Positions 36,132 through 46,900 are shown, counted from the stretch's first letter. The stretch is DNA of 64,000 bases from CBDBLK01 sp965243145 (GCA_965243145.1 CBDEUB010000002.1:1488001-1552000); one strand, 5' to 3'. Notes: generated from the sequence alone by a model not told the origin. Numbers and translations: made by a program.

Positions 36132-36836
36132 ATGAAGAGTCATCGAAACCTCCCCATCGATGGCCTCTCTCTCGTCGAAATACTGGTCGCTCTCTTCCTG
36201 ATGACGCTTATTGTAAGCATATTTTTTGTCGGCCCCAATTGGTCATCCCCCCGTCAAAACCTGGAATCCGCCCTCGACAACATTGAACGGGCCATCCGTT
36301 TTGCCAGCGATGAGGCCACTGTGCGCAATCGCGTAGTACGCCTCACCCTGAAACTCGACGAAGATCCCCACCAATTTAGTGTGGAATATGGGCCAGATCA
36401 GGATTTTATTTTGCCCAAGCGCTTATTTGAACTGGGTGAACAACGCACACTCAAAGAGGCCGAAGAAGATGCAAAAGTTCTTGACGAACTAAGTAAACAA
36501 TTCTCCAAAGTGGAAGAATTTGAGGACAAATCGGTTCAGTTTGCCGAACAAATCAAGGTCATCGCCGTAGCTTCAACTCTGGGCAATGTCCTACTTATGG
36601 AAGGGGACATTTCCCTTTATTTTTATCCCACCGGAGAAAAGGATGCGGCGCTAATTGCACTGGCCACAGAAGAAGAAATGGCCATTCTCGAAACAGAGGC
36701 CTTTACACTGGATTTTGCAAGGACGATCGTTCCCATTGATTTCAATGGCCAAGCGGGTGGTGGTAACTTAGAAGATGACCTCTATAATGTCCAACTCCGC
36801 ATGGCGAGGGAATTTTATCAAAAATGGTTAAAATAA
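36132..36836 (+). CDS. gspH: minor pseudopilin GspH
   Basis: About 234 residues with a type III signal cleaved at DG^LSLVEILVAL, then a hydrophobic helix and a helical/charged region (RAIRFASDEATVRNRVVRLTL). A long Glu/Lys-rich insertion (about 110-150) makes it larger than most GspH proteins. The assignment rests on pseudopilin features plus its position between gspG and gspI. ATG at 36132 was chosen; a TTG at 36108 also lies in frame. It overlaps gspI by 13 nt. Confidence 0.82.
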   Translation: MKSHRNLPIDGLSLVEILVALFLMTLIVSIFFVGPNWSSPRQNLESALDNIERAIRFASDEATVRNRVVRLTLKLDEDPHQFSVEYGPDQDFILPKRLFELGEQRTLKEAEEDAKVLDELSKQFSKVEEFEDKSVQFAEQIKVIAVASTLGNVLLMEGDISLYFYPTGEKDAALIALATEEEMAILETEAFTLDFARTIVPIDFNGQAGGGNLEDDLYNVQLRMAREFYQKWLK

Positions 36837-37363
36837 GAACTTTTAAATTTGGGCAAAGAGGGATGACCTTGATTGAAGTGGCCATAGCGACTACCCTTTT
36901 TTCCATTTTTGCCCTGGCCTTTGTCTCGGGCCAGGGGAGCAATGTTCTCGATTCGGTGAGAATGAAGCAGGAATTGTATTTAAAAGATTTGGCCGAACTC
37001 AAACTTAATGAAATTATCCTCGATCCCCCCAAATTTGAAGAGAGCTTAACTGAAACTGGAAAAGAAGAAAAACCTTTGGAGGATTTTCCAGGTTATAAAT
37101 ATGTTTTGGAATTTAAAAAACTCACTCTTCCCGACTTTGCTAAACTGATGGGCAAAGGAGAAGAGGGAGAAGACAATGCCGGCGACGAAGACCCACAACT
37201 GTCACAAATTCAGGACAAAATTTCTGCAACTGTCATTGAAAACATGGAAAAAATGGTTTGGCAAGTGAGCTTGACTGTTATTCACGAAGAGAGTCAAAAT
37301 TCTTTTGAGGTCAATTCATGGCTTCACAATCATAAAGCGCAGGTGGCGCTCAGTGGTTTCTAA
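36824..37363 (+). CDS. gspI: minor pseudopilin GspI
   Basis: 179 residues with the leader cleaved at RG^MTLIEVAIATTLF, the IEVAIA pattern being typical of GspI, and later KDLAELKLNEIILDP. Acidic insertion around GKGEEGEDNAGDEDP. GspI forms the pseudopilus tip with GspJ and GspK. Overlaps gspH at the 5' end and gspJ at the 3' end, consistent with coupled translation. Confidence 0.85.
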   Translation: MVKIRTFKFGQRGMTLIEVAIATTLFSIFALAFVSGQGSNVLDSVRMKQELYLKDLAELKLNEIILDPPKFEESLTETGKEEKPLEDFPGYKYVLEFKKLTLPDFAKLMGKGEEGEDNAGDEDPQLSQIQDKISATVIENMEKMVWQVSLTVIHEESQNSFEVNSWLHNHKAQVALSGF

Positions 37364-38216
37364 AGGTTTTTCCCTCATTGAAATTATGGTGGCCATTACT
37401 GTTATGGCCTTTATGACTTTGGGAGTTTATTCATTGACTGACAATGCTCAAAGGACGCGTGAGACAATCATCCCAGAGGACAGGGAATATTTGCAAGTCT
37501 ATGCCGCTTTTGCTCGCATAAAAAACGATATTGAGCAACTGTGGTCACCCCTATACTTTGCCTCCACAGACCAGACTCCACCGTCGAGGCCAGGTTCCAC
37601 ACCTGCACCAGAAAACCAAGCACCTAAAAATGTTCCCCGTCTGGGCCATCTTTTTCCCAAGGCCACAGTACAAAATTATCTTATTCCTTTGATCGAAAGT
37701 GAAAATGCCTCGACGATCACTTTTTTTACTGGCAGCTATATGAGGAGGATACAGGATCAAAAGGCCGGCCGCTTTGCCTGGATTCACTACTCCCTCGAAG
37801 CGCAAGAGGCACGAGAAGACGAACAAGAAAATTCTTCTGCCGCCACCCTTTACCAATTGATGCGGAAACTGAAGGCCACAGACCCCTATACCGACGAAAA
37901 AGACATTGAAGAGGCCAAGGGGAGCGTTCTCATGCGTGGAGTGAAATCGCTGGCCTTTCATTTCTGGGATTCTCAGGACAAAGAATGGAAAACATCACTC
38001 AAAGAAATTTCCTCTCTCGATCAAATGGCCCTGCGGGGAATAAAAGTAGTGATAGAATGGCAGGGACGCTCCCAGCAGGAGTTTACCCACACTCGTGTTT
38101 TTCGCTCCAATTGGCCCTATTTTGATGCCATCGCGGATGAAAAAGAAAGACAGAAGGCCATGCAGGCCAAAAAAACACCAAATACAAATAGAAGAGGGAG
38201 TTCGCGGAGACGCTAA
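37305..38216 (+). CDS. gspJ: minor pseudopilin GspJ
   Basis: Up to 303 residues. The prepilin site is SKG^FSLIEIMVAITVMAF, followed by the GspJ-type core (AFARIKNDIEQLWSPLYF, FFTGSYMRRI, VKSLAFHFWDSQDKEWK, LRGIKVVIEWQG). The furthest start is TTG 37305; the GTG at 37353 would give a normal five-residue leader (VVSKG) and may be the real start. Pro-rich linker near residues 85-105. The 3' end shares one base with the gspK start. Confidence 0.85.
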   Translation: MRSIHGFTIIKRRWRSVVSKGFSLIEIMVAITVMAFMTLGVYSLTDNAQRTRETIIPEDREYLQVYAAFARIKNDIEQLWSPLYFASTDQTPPSRPGSTPAPENQAPKNVPRLGHLFPKATVQNYLIPLIESENASTITFFTGSYMRRIQDQKAGRFAWIHYSLEAQEAREDEQENSSAATLYQLMRKLKATDPYTDEKDIEEAKGSVLMRGVKSLAFHFWDSQDKEWKTSLKEISSLDQMALRGIKVVIEWQGRSQQEFTHTRVFRSNWPYFDAIADEKERQKAMQAKKTPNTNRRGSSRRR

Positions 38217-39616
38217 TGTTGATTCATCGAGGGAAAAATGTACTTTACTTAGCTAGCAATCAAAGAGGCGTGGCGCTTTTATTAGTCATGTCATCTATTG
38301 CCCTTTTAACTTGGCTCCTGGCCGACTTCACTTTTGAAACTCATATCAATAAGATCAAAACCTACAATGCCCAAGACCGGCTTCAGGCACAACTCAATGC
38401 TCAAGCGGGACTTAATTTTGCTCTGGCCAAGTTGCGCCTTTACAAAGAAGCACGCAATTTGCTGGAAAAAAACGAGTCTTTTAAAAATGTCGTGAAACCC
38501 AGAGAAGTAGAGGGAATGGTTCTCATACCTTTCCGCTACCCCCTTCCCCTGCCCGCCAACGCCGGCCTGATTCAAAAAAATGCTGTACAGGAATTTACCG
38601 AGAATACTTTTATCAAGGGAGAAATTTCAGTCAGCATCACCCCTGTACGGGGATTTCTCAACCCCAACAATTTGAGATTCGTTCCCGCCTCCAACGATGA
38701 TGAAAATGAAACTCCCGATCGGCCAGAACAGAGAAGTGCGACAAATTCGGAAAATGATCGAGATGATGATGAAAATGGCGAAAAAAAATCGATCCAGCAA
38801 TCAATGGAAGAAAAATTAGTGGAATTAGTGGCCAGTCTCATCAACAGAAAAAGGGAAGAGGACGATATTTTTGACCAACTTTACGGAAGTCTCGAGCCAG
38901 AATTTTTGGTCAAAGAACTCAAATACTATGTCAACAATCCCAATCTGTTTCAAGACCCAGAAAAAGACAGAATCGAGAGGCTATACAGCGATAAAGAAAC
39001 GACCCCCAAACACGCTCCTTTAAATTCTATTGATGAACTCTATCTTTTGGCAGGATGGCCCGATGACATTGTTAATTTAGTTAAGGATCACCTTTCTGTA
39101 CACGAAATCTCGGCCATCGTTATTAATGAAATAACTGAAGACCAACTTAGAGTTATCTTTCCCGAACTCGACGACATTCAAATAGAAGAATTTTTTAGAT
39201 ACCGGGATGGAGATTCTGAAAGACAAGAAGAACCCAACCCTTTCGAGTCAGAAGAAGATTTTAAAAATTTTCTGACTGGCCCTTTAGGGCTTTCTGAACA
39301 AAATTACGACGATAGGGCCGAAGATTTGGCCAGCGCCGGACTTCGCTTCGATACGGTCGGAAATCTCTATAAAGTTGTCTCCCTAGGTTCCTTTGAAAGA
39401 GCAAATTATAAACTCACCGCCTTTATCAAAATGCCCATGAAACCCAGGCCTAAGGAAACGCCAACTCGTGCCCAAGACCGTAGGAGAACTGGCCCGTCAC
39501 CGGCCAATCCACCCAACCAAAACCCTCCACCAGAAGAAAATGAGCAAAATGAAGAAAAAAAGAAACCACCACAGGAATTTATGGAACCACGGGTAGTTGA
39601 ATTGAGATTGGGATAA
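38216..39616 (+). CDS. gspK: minor pseudopilin GspK
   Basis: A 466-residue protein with the atypical GspK leader cleaved at RG^VALLLVMSSIALL, a membrane helix, then NAQAGLNFALAKLRL and the helical insertion SAM-like domains (NSIDELYLLAGWPDDI, LGLSEQNYDDRAEDL). It caps the pseudopilus tip. It contains an acidic, low-complexity insertion (about 160-200) and a Pro/Glu-rich tail, so it is larger than the ~320-residue E. coli protein. Confidence 0.87.
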   Translation: MLIHRGKNVLYLASNQRGVALLLVMSSIALLTWLLADFTFETHINKIKTYNAQDRLQAQLNAQAGLNFALAKLRLYKEARNLLEKNESFKNVVKPREVEGMVLIPFRYPLPLPANAGLIQKNAVQEFTENTFIKGEISVSITPVRGFLNPNNLRFVPASNDDENETPDRPEQRSATNSENDRDDDENGEKKSIQQSMEEKLVELVASLINRKREEDDIFDQLYGSLEPEFLVKELKYYVNNPNLFQDPEKDRIERLYSDKETTPKHAPLNSIDELYLLAGWPDDIVNLVKDHLSVHEISAIVINEITEDQLRVIFPELDDIQIEEFFRYRDGDSERQEEPNPFESEEDFKNFLTGPLGLSEQNYDDRAEDLASAGLRFDTVGNLYKVVSLGSFERANYKLTAFIKMPMKPRPKETPTRAQDRRRTGPSPANPPNQNPPPEENEQNEEKKKPPQEFMEPRVVELRLG

Positions 39617-39658
39617 AAAATCTCTACTTTTCGCTCGGGAATTTGTTAAAATAATCCT

Positions 39659-41233
39659 ATGAATTTGTTAGTCGTAGATATTGGTTCTTACAGCATTAAA
39701 TTCTTGCACTTTATGCAAGAAAGAAAGCTATTTCATCTGATCGATGTTGACGAAATTGTCGTTGATGAAGTCAGGGGAAAATACTCCGACGATTTGGATT
39801 TCTATAATCTTCAGGCCGAAATTATTAAGGAATCCCTAACCGAAGATTATGATGGAAAAACTATTATGCAAGTTCCGTCAGAATCAATTACTTCACGGTA
39901 TCTTTCTCTGCCTTCCGCCAATAAACGCAAAGTTGACATGATGATCCCCTTCCAACTCGATGAGGGCCTTCCCTTTGCCATTTCAGAAGCGCACTATATT
40001 ACCCATGCCACCAAAAAGGCCAATTCAACTTCAGTCCAGATTAATATTATGAGACTGGAGGAATTTGATCGTTTTTATTCCGTCTATTCAGAAAATAAAA
40101 TTATTCCCTCTGTTTTCACCAGCGAGTTGGCCATTCTGCAAAGCTATGTAGCGCTCCATGAAGTTAAAGGCCCGGCCGCAATTCTTGATATTGGCCACAA
40201 TACAAGCAAGTGCTATATCGCCAAAGATGGAGAAATTATCTCTTATCATGTCAATTATATTGCCGGCAAAGCTATAGATGATGTTATTGCCCAAACCTAT
40301 CAGATCCCTCAAAACGAGGCGGTTCAGTACAAACACAAAAATTGTTTTTTTCTAACAGATTTGGAAAACAAGGATATTAGCGAAGATCAAAGAGAATTTG
40401 CCAAATTGATGAAAAGAGTCACTTGGCCGCTCATCCTCGATCTTAAAAGATGGTTTTTAGGTTTTCGAGCAAAATATAAAATGCCTGTTGAACAAATTTA
40501 TTTAATGGGCGGAAGTGCACAAATTCATAATATTCAAAAATTTTTTATCCATTCTTTGGGAATTCGTGTAGAAAACTTGGCCACACCTCATTCTATCGTT
40601 GACCAAGACAATTTACTGAGTAAAAGACAAACTCAACACCTTTTTGCCAGCGTAATGGCCGACACTCAAAACAGCAAGCAAAAACCTGGAAATTTTCTCT
40701 TTGGTGCCTACGCAAACAATCAAGGGAACCAATTGCCCTTACATTCAATCTCATTTATTGGATTGCGTAGCTTGATCATTTGCTTCCTTTGTTCCGTTTT
40801 TTTACTGGTAGAGGGCATGATTCTTGAAGGCAAAAAGAATAAAATTTACCAGCAAGTTTCAAAAACTATCAGATTGAGTGAATACGGTATCCCCAGAAAT
40901 AGACAGAGGGATTTGCGAAGAAGGCCTGATCGCATTCTCGATCTCCTCACCAAAAAGGCCAAAAATGTCTCGCAAGAAGTCAAAGTGATAAGAGAAGCGG
41001 GCGAAATCAATGTGGTAGCACCATTAGCACTCATAGGTAAAAAGATTGGTTCCGTGAAAGGTGTAGTACTCAATAATTTTAAAAATGATGGCAATACTCT
41101 ATCGGCAAAATTTGAAACGGAAAATGATGATGCTTTAAATAAACTAAAACAAGAACTCACAAATTTCGCTCTTCCCAACCTTAAAACTGATTTATCCCAA
41201 GATGGCCTAACCTTGACTTTCAATGCGGAGTAA
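39659..41233 (+). CDS. gspL: GspL-like, PilM-type actin-fold platform protein
   Basis: 524 residues. The N-terminal ~340 residues form an actin-like fold of the PilM/GspL type (LLVVDIGSYSIKFLHF, AAILDIGHNTSKCYIA, IYLMGGSAQIHNI). One transmembrane segment (about 365-385) leads to a periplasmic ferredoxin-like domain (NVVAPLALIGKKIGSVKG ... GLTLTFNA). This combines what PilM and PilN do in type IV pili and equals GspL, which recruits GspE to the membrane. Sequence is closer to PilM than to enterobacterial GspL by eye. Confidence 0.85.
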   Translation: MNLLVVDIGSYSIKFLHFMQERKLFHLIDVDEIVVDEVRGKYSDDLDFYNLQAEIIKESLTEDYDGKTIMQVPSESITSRYLSLPSANKRKVDMMIPFQLDEGLPFAISEAHYITHATKKANSTSVQINIMRLEEFDRFYSVYSENKIIPSVFTSELAILQSYVALHEVKGPAAILDIGHNTSKCYIAKDGEIISYHVNYIAGKAIDDVIAQTYQIPQNEAVQYKHKNCFFLTDLENKDISEDQREFAKLMKRVTWPLILDLKRWFLGFRAKYKMPVEQIYLMGGSAQIHNIQKFFIHSLGIRVENLATPHSIVDQDNLLSKRQTQHLFASVMADTQNSKQKPGNFLFGAYANNQGNQLPLHSISFIGLRSLIICFLCSVFLLVEGMILEGKKNKIYQQVSKTIRLSEYGIPRNRQRDLRRRPDRILDLLTKKAKNVSQEVKVIREAGEINVVAPLALIGKKIGSVKGVVLNNFKNDGNTLSAKFETENDDALNKLKQELTNFALPNLKTDLSQDGLTLTFNAE

Positions 41234-41236
41234 ACT

Positions 41237-41863
41237 GTGGAAAAAAAGTTTTTTTCTTTTAAAAAAATAGATGACCTTGTTTTTAAAAAAGTCGATGAGA
41301 TACAGGCCCATTCCCAGTTTCAACAACTTGTCGGACAAATAGAATCTTTGCCTAACGATCAGGCGCGGTGGGTGCACCAAGGTCTGAGCTATCTTCTCAT
41401 AGCGTGCCCGCTTGGCCTACTTCTCTTTGCTGGAGGATACAATTTAAGTGTTCGCTCCGACTTGAAGATGATGGTTGATATAGATCAACAAATTAATCAA
41501 ATTCGTCAAAAAAACAGAGAATTTCAAACCATCGGCAATTCAGTTTTAAACCCTAGGCCAATGAATACCCGGGCCGACTTTGAAGGAATTATTAATATTA
41601 TTATAAATCAAAAAAACATAAATCCTTCTAAAATCAAGATTATCAATTTTGAACAACTCGGTGTCCAGGCCAACATTCAAAAAACAACTACCAGATTATC
41701 TTTTGAAAGACTGAGTTCCAAAGAATTTTCCGACCTGCTTCACGGGATTATGATTCTCCAAAGAATTAAAATCCAGGATATTGAGGCCCTTTTAAACACA
41801 CAGGCCTCACAAATTAAGGGGACATTGGAACTGCTTTACTTGGGGAGGGTTCAACCTTCTTAA
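41237..41863 (+). CDS. gspM: GspM-like platform protein
   Basis: 208 residues with a cytoplasmic N terminus of ~50 residues, one transmembrane segment (about 52-70), a coiled stretch (DIDQQINQIRQKNREFQ) and a small alpha/beta periplasmic domain (TTRLSFERLSSKEFSDLL). GspM binds GspL through such domains. GspM proteins are poorly conserved; the call rests on topology and on its place 3 nt after gspL. GTG start. Confidence 0.75.
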   Translation: MEKKFFSFKKIDDLVFKKVDEIQAHSQFQQLVGQIESLPNDQARWVHQGLSYLLIACPLGLLLFAGGYNLSVRSDLKMMVDIDQQINQIRQKNREFQTIGNSVLNPRPMNTRADFEGIINIIINQKNINPSKIKIINFEQLGVQANIQKTTTRLSFERLSSKEFSDLLHGIMILQRIKIQDIEALLNTQASQIKGTLELLYLGRVQPS

Positions 41864-41866
41864 TTT

Positions 41867-42832
41867 ATGAAAACTGAAAAAGCTCGCAATAAGGAAATGC
41901 AGAAAAATATTCAGGATCAGATCTATAAACTTCCTCAAAGTTTAAAATCGAAACTTATAATTCTGGTTCCTGTACTATTTATATTGGGTTTATGGTTCAA
42001 TTTTTCGCTGGAGCAAACTGTCCGGCAAATTGTTTACGAAACATTGGCCAACAATCGTGCCTGTCCCATAAGTTTCCAAAGATTAAAAATGGGCCTTTTA
42101 ATTCCCAATGTGCGTTTGCTTCAACCTATTATTCCAGGGACTTGTATTCAAAATCCTGACCTCAATTTGAAATTGGATGAAATTAAAATAGGTTCTTCTT
42201 TTTTTAGTATAGTACCACCAGCATTAAAATTTCATGCCATTATTCAAGGGATGGGAAGCACGCTAAAACTCTTTCCACGAGTCCGTTTGGGCCAGGTAGA
42301 TATTCGGATTACTCAATCAACCCTGTCAGGTCAAACTATTGCGGGCCTCACTCCCTATCCTGACCTCCTTCAAGGCAATATTGAACTCGATAGCTTAATC
42401 AATTTGCCCTTGAGAGCATCAATGCCCAACTTTAATGCCCTCAAGGCGGATATTAAAGCGACTGGCCAAAATCTTATGATCCCCGAACAAAAAATTAATA
42501 TTGGGCCTCTTCCATTTGATGTTCCCAAGGTTGAATTTAAAGGACTCAACATTTTGGCCACCTATGATAAAGGGGAACTCCAAGTGCGCTCACTGGAATT
42601 GGGGCAAGTCGAGGATGATCTACATTTACAATTTAAAGGAAAAATCAAAGTCAATCAGGCCAATCCCAGACTTTCAACTTTAGAATTAGAAGGACGCTTC
42701 AGGATTGGGGCCAATCTTTTAGATAAAATTGCGGCCATTAAATTGCTTCTTCCCCAGGGAAAATCGACCAGTAATTACTACAATTTGGAAATCAAAGGCA
42801 CTATGGCACAACCCATACCGAGACTTTTTTAA
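41867..42832 (+). CDS. gspN: GspN-like type II secretion protein
   Basis: 321 residues with one N-terminal transmembrane segment (about 28-48) and a beta-rich periplasmic part with LNLKLDEIKIGSSFFSI, LQGNIELDSLI and YYNLEIKGTMAQPIPRL, the AsmA-like repetitive style of GspN. In deltaproteobacterial operons GspN closes the gsp cluster, as here; its role is not established. The gene ends 8 nt before a large inverted repeat that likely ends transcription. Confidence 0.75.
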   Translation: MKTEKARNKEMQKNIQDQIYKLPQSLKSKLIILVPVLFILGLWFNFSLEQTVRQIVYETLANNRACPISFQRLKMGLLIPNVRLLQPIIPGTCIQNPDLNLKLDEIKIGSSFFSIVPPALKFHAIIQGMGSTLKLFPRVRLGQVDIRITQSTLSGQTIAGLTPYPDLLQGNIELDSLINLPLRASMPNFNALKADIKATGQNLMIPEQKINIGPLPFDVPKVEFKGLNILATYDKGELQVRSLELGQVEDDLHLQFKGKIKVNQANPRLSTLELEGRFRIGANLLDKIAAIKLLLPQGKSTSNYYNLEIKGTMAQPIPRLF

Positions 42833-42840
42833 GACACTTA

Positions 42841-43016
42841 GGGCCTATCCCAAAACCCATTCCTATTACAAATGGCCGCAGTTGGCCTTGACATCGTCTT
42901 CAGTCAAAAATGTCCTCAATGTGCCTTCAGGCACACCTCCGGGCATTTTTGCCTTCATCCTTGTCAAGACCAACTTCGCTCATTTTCATCAACGAAATGG
43001 GTTTTGGGATAGGCCC
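42841..43016. repeat. 176-bp near-perfect palindromic element between convergent genes
   Basis: The outer arms 42841-42861 and 42996-43016 are perfect 21-bp inverted repeats beginning GGGCCTATCCC. Nested inside are a 13-bp pair with one mismatch (GTTGGCCTTGACA at 42881 with its complement at 42962), an 11-bp pair with one mismatch (CAAAAATGTCC at 42905 and GGGCATTTTTG at 42941) and a central hairpin TGTGCC-TTCA-GGCACA at 42920-42935. The whole can fold into one long stem. It fills the gap between gspN and uppP, whose stop codon begins at the next base. It may be a mobile palindromic repeat and would also act as a bidirectional terminator. Unrelated in sequence to the ~197-bp repeat. Confidence 0.8.
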
Positions 43017-43859
43017 TTATTTGGTAGAAAAATAATAAACACCAGCGGCCAAAAAAATTCGATAAATGGTAAAAGGTGCGAATCCCCATTTTTTAATACT
43101 GTGGAAAAAAAAATGGATGGCAAAGAGTCCCACTGCAAAACTGGTGATGACTCCCAAAAGACACAATCCAAGATCAAACTGGAAAGTGGCCTTAAAAAAT
43201 TCGGGCAATTTAAAAATCAGACCTGCAACAATAATGGGCAGAGAAAGCAAAAAACTAAACTGTGTGGCCTGAGTACGCGAAGCACCTAACAAGCGTGCAG
43301 CAGTTAAAGTGCACCCACTGCGGCTCACACCGGGAAAAATGGCCAAGGCCTGGGCGGCCCCAACAAAAATGGCCAATTTAGCAGAGAGTTTTTGCATCGG
43401 CATTTGGCCATCTGGCCTTGCTATCACATCTGCTAGCCACATAAAGATTCCGAAAGAAAATAGATTGCAAGCAATCCAAAAAGGAGCGCGCCCGTAAGCT
43501 ATTGCTGGCCCTTCAAGCAATAAGGCCAAAATAAAAGTGCTGAGCGTGGCCAAAGCGAGATTAAACATAAGAGCATTTTCTGGCCTGTCGTTCAAAAAAA
43601 TTGAACGACAACTCCCCTTTTGAGTTACCAATTGAAAAATAATATCCCTTCCCGCTCGCCAGAGCGATTGAAGCTGGGCCTTAAAGTAAACCGTGATGGA
43701 AAGGGCCGTGCCCAAATGCATGGAGAGGTCAAATAGAACCCCGGGGTCTTTGATTTTGAGCACTAGAGGCAATATGGCCAAATGGCCGCTCGAACTGACG
43801 GGTAAAAACTCGGTCAGACCTTGAACCACACCATAAATCAAGGCCGAGACAAAATCCAT
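43017..43859 (-). CDS. uppP: undecaprenyl-diphosphatase
   Basis: About 280 residues, a polytopic BacA/UppP phosphatase. It has the catalytic motifs GLTEFLPVSSSGHL (Glu and Ser-rich box) near the N terminus and FPGVSRSGCT in the middle, with about eight hydrophobic segments. It dephosphorylates undecaprenyl diphosphate to recycle the lipid carrier of peptidoglycan and other wall polymers; overproduction gives bacitracin resistance in known cases. I chose ATG 43859, with GGAG 9 nt upstream; the frame is open to 44000 but that stretch does not look like protein. Convergent with gspN, divergent from the large exported protein. Confidence 0.94.
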   Translation of the reverse strand: MDFVSALIYGVVQGLTEFLPVSSSGHLAILPLVLKIKDPGVLFDLSMHLGTALSITVYFKAQLQSLWRAGRDIIFQLVTQKGSCRSIFLNDRPENALMFNLALATLSTFILALLLEGPAIAYGRAPFWIACNLFSFGIFMWLADVIARPDGQMPMQKLSAKLAIFVGAAQALAIFPGVSRSGCTLTAARLLGASRTQATQFSFLLSLPIIVAGLIFKLPEFFKATFQFDLGLCLLGVITSFAVGLFAIHFFFHSIKKWGFAPFTIYRIFLAAGVYYFSTK

Positions 43860-43998
43860 ATTAAAACGCTCCAGAAAAAAAATAGCATCAATCAATTTTG
43901 TAGAACTTGAGGAAATTCTATCTTTTTTCAGGCCGTTCGTCTCAACTTTAACAAGGAAGTGGCCGAGAAGAAGAAGAAATCGACTTTCGAGATAATAC

Positions 43999-46900
43999 AT
44001 GGAAAAAAACTTTTTTAAAACATTTACTACCTATTTAGTCACTTATCATTTGTTGGCCATACCTCCCTTCATTCATGCCCAAGAACAAGAAAAAGAACCT
44101 TTGCCCTCAAGTCCTTCTCGTGCACAACAATTATTGATGGGAATACCCAATTTAGTTCGAGAGGTTGGAAAAAATATTATTGGTAATCAGGGTAAGCAAG
44201 GCAAACAATCAACCCCCCAAAAAAATACTGGACAAAAGGCCAAACCTCCCCAAGAAAATCCTTTTCGGCCCCAAACTTCAACTTCTAAATATTTTCCCGA
44301 ATGTCAAGTCCCCATGGCCGTTTCCCCTATACCTCCTAACGCTTGTGCTTATCCTCCCGCCCCAGGAGATCAGGCCGGCCTACAAGCACTTCAGCAATGG
44401 CTCGGATTGACTGGCCAATACGAATCACATTTTAGAATCCACGCAGCAGACAATCAGAATACACGCAATGCCCCCGAGGCCATGATCACAGGGGGGCCTC
44501 CTTCAATCGGAGCAAGTTGCTTAAACGATGCTTTGAAAAGACGGCAGGATCAACTGCAAGGTTCGATCAATGAGATCAACGAAATGATAGCACAAATGAA
44601 AAGGGCCGATCAAGAGGCCAAACGGCAATTAGAAGAGGCAATGAACAATATTCAAGATACCGCTCATGTTCTCTATGGAAATCGCAACGAAGGCCCCAAT
44701 GCCAAGGGTAAGAATTTTCACGCCCTCTTTTCACCCGGATGTCAAGAACTCATTGGCACTGAAAACCTGGCCTCGGCCAAAAGTTCAGGCCTGACCGGAC
44801 TTAGAGATCAAGTTCTCTCAACTCCCCAGCAAATGGCCAATCGTTTTACCAATTCGGAAAACCGGCAGGGCCATATTGAAGATATTAGAGGGCAGTTGGA
44901 ACAACTCAAGCAAGAGATTGAAAGGTACGGGATGGAGGCGTGGGAACCCAATTATCAAAGTATATTGGGAGTTGGGAAAACCAACTACCCGGGAATTGAA
45001 CGGGCCATGCAGCGAGAGAAAGTCAAAATTGATCGTGAAATCAACAAGGTCAGAGAAGATTTAAAGACTGTAGGATTTGAATTGCCCAAGGCCGATCATC
45101 AATTTCGAGATCGCATGACTGCCTTCGCCCAAAGTTCCAAGGGGTTTTTTGAGCGAAAATTTATAGAGAGTTGTTTTAATCGCAACCCCTCGTTCGGCCA
45201 ACAAAGTATTTTGGAGAGATTGAGACACAACTCTACAGGCAATCGAGGGACTGTGCTCATCAATTACCGCAACGCCCTCAAGGAAATTTTGGAAAGCAAC
45301 ACCAGTATGGAGCAAAAAATTCAGGATATGCAAAGTTTGGACGCTTCTTACGGTGCTGGAGCAGTGACTTTGAGAACGCAAAGTGCTAGTGGTTCCGGAT
45401 CGTTCGTCCCACCTTATGCTCTTTTTCGAGAACAAATAAACCGATGCCGGGGAGAAATGTATCAAGACAGCGCCAGTTCAAATGCGGCAGGTATAGAATC
45501 AATGGCGGTAACTATCGACAAATCGGATCAATCTATTAAACAGGCCCTAAAATTGGAACGAAGTTTTGCTTCCGAATTTTATAACTCTCTCTACGACGAG
45601 ATAGTTAATTGCTCGGGCCAATCTGTAAAAACATCAACTTGCAATCTCAATCAAGCAGCATCAGTTTTGGAACCAAGTGGAGAAAATTTCTGTGTGGGCC
45701 ATGCAACGGAATGTGGCACTAGAATCAATGCCTGTCACGCATCCACCAGTCAAATTATTCAAGAGTACGAAAGTAAACGCGATGCCGAAGCGGCCCGTTA
45801 TAACACCACTATGCAACAACTGGAAAGAAGTCAAAAGGCCTTACTCGATCAGGTAAAAACTAAAGTTATGACGCTCGCCCAGGAAGTCAACAAACAACTG
45901 GCGGGTACTCAAATTGAATGGCCTCAAGATTTAGTAATCGAAGAGACTCAAGAAAGTATTGTGGAAGGGTTAGGTGTCAAACTCAAAGGTGGAGGGCAAC
46001 TGGATATTTTGGAACAAGTGCCTCAAAAAATGCAGCTACTCATAAATTCAATGCAACAACAAAAGGCCGCGGCCATTCAAGAAATGAATGACTATATCCA
46101 AAAACAAAAAAAAGGTTGGGGTGAAGAGGCCAGGCGTTGGGCAGAACTAAAACAAAAATGCCAACAGGTTTTTACCGCCTATCAAAAGGGATTACAAGAC
46201 CACACAACGGCACAAAACGAGCAATTGCAACAGGCACAAAATTTCTGTCTCAAATACGACTCTCTAAGGCAAAATCCGTGTGCCGGGTGCGATTCGGTCG
46301 ATGAATTATTTGCAGACGCGATGACGGCAGTGGCCTTTATCAATCCCGAGGCCTTAGATGAAATCAATCAATTTAAATACCATTGTAAAACTTGCAATAA
46401 CGAGGCCCTTCCCTACGATGGAAACCCATTCTCACCGTCTTCTGATTTGAATCCCGCAGACCGTTTTCTGGATTCCTGTGAAGAAAATGATGATGATTGG
46501 GCACAAATTTTGGACGACATGAAAAGCAGGGCCTTGGATGCAATTCCTGTGCAGGATTTTAACGATGAAGATTATCAAGCTATTGTCGAATCAATCGAAG
46601 ATAACAGTAAGATTGTCGAACTCGATAGGGAGATAAAAAGAACTCCTTTTGGCCGTTTTGTTTTATCTAACTTAAAACGCTTTCACGATTTAGAGAACAG
46701 CGGTGGAGTGCCGGTAAATTCTATTCAAGAGAACGAAATATCTTCTGATTATCTCAAAGAGAGATTGCGAGAAAGCAAAGATATTTTGGGAAGTTCCAAT
46801 TCCAACACGGATAAGGTGAAAAACTTGTGTCAGGCCCAGAAATATCAACATTCCATGCGTGCCATTAGTGAGTGTAAAAGTGCCGATGAAGGCAAGTATC

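Noticed and set aside
42729..43289. Plus-strand open frame of 186 residues spanning the gspN end, the palindrome and uppP
   Set aside because: It reads through a repeat element and antisense to uppP; composition is not protein-like.
43860..44000. Upstream extension of uppP to 44000
   Set aside because: The added residues are not like UppP and a good ribosome site precedes the ATG at 43859.
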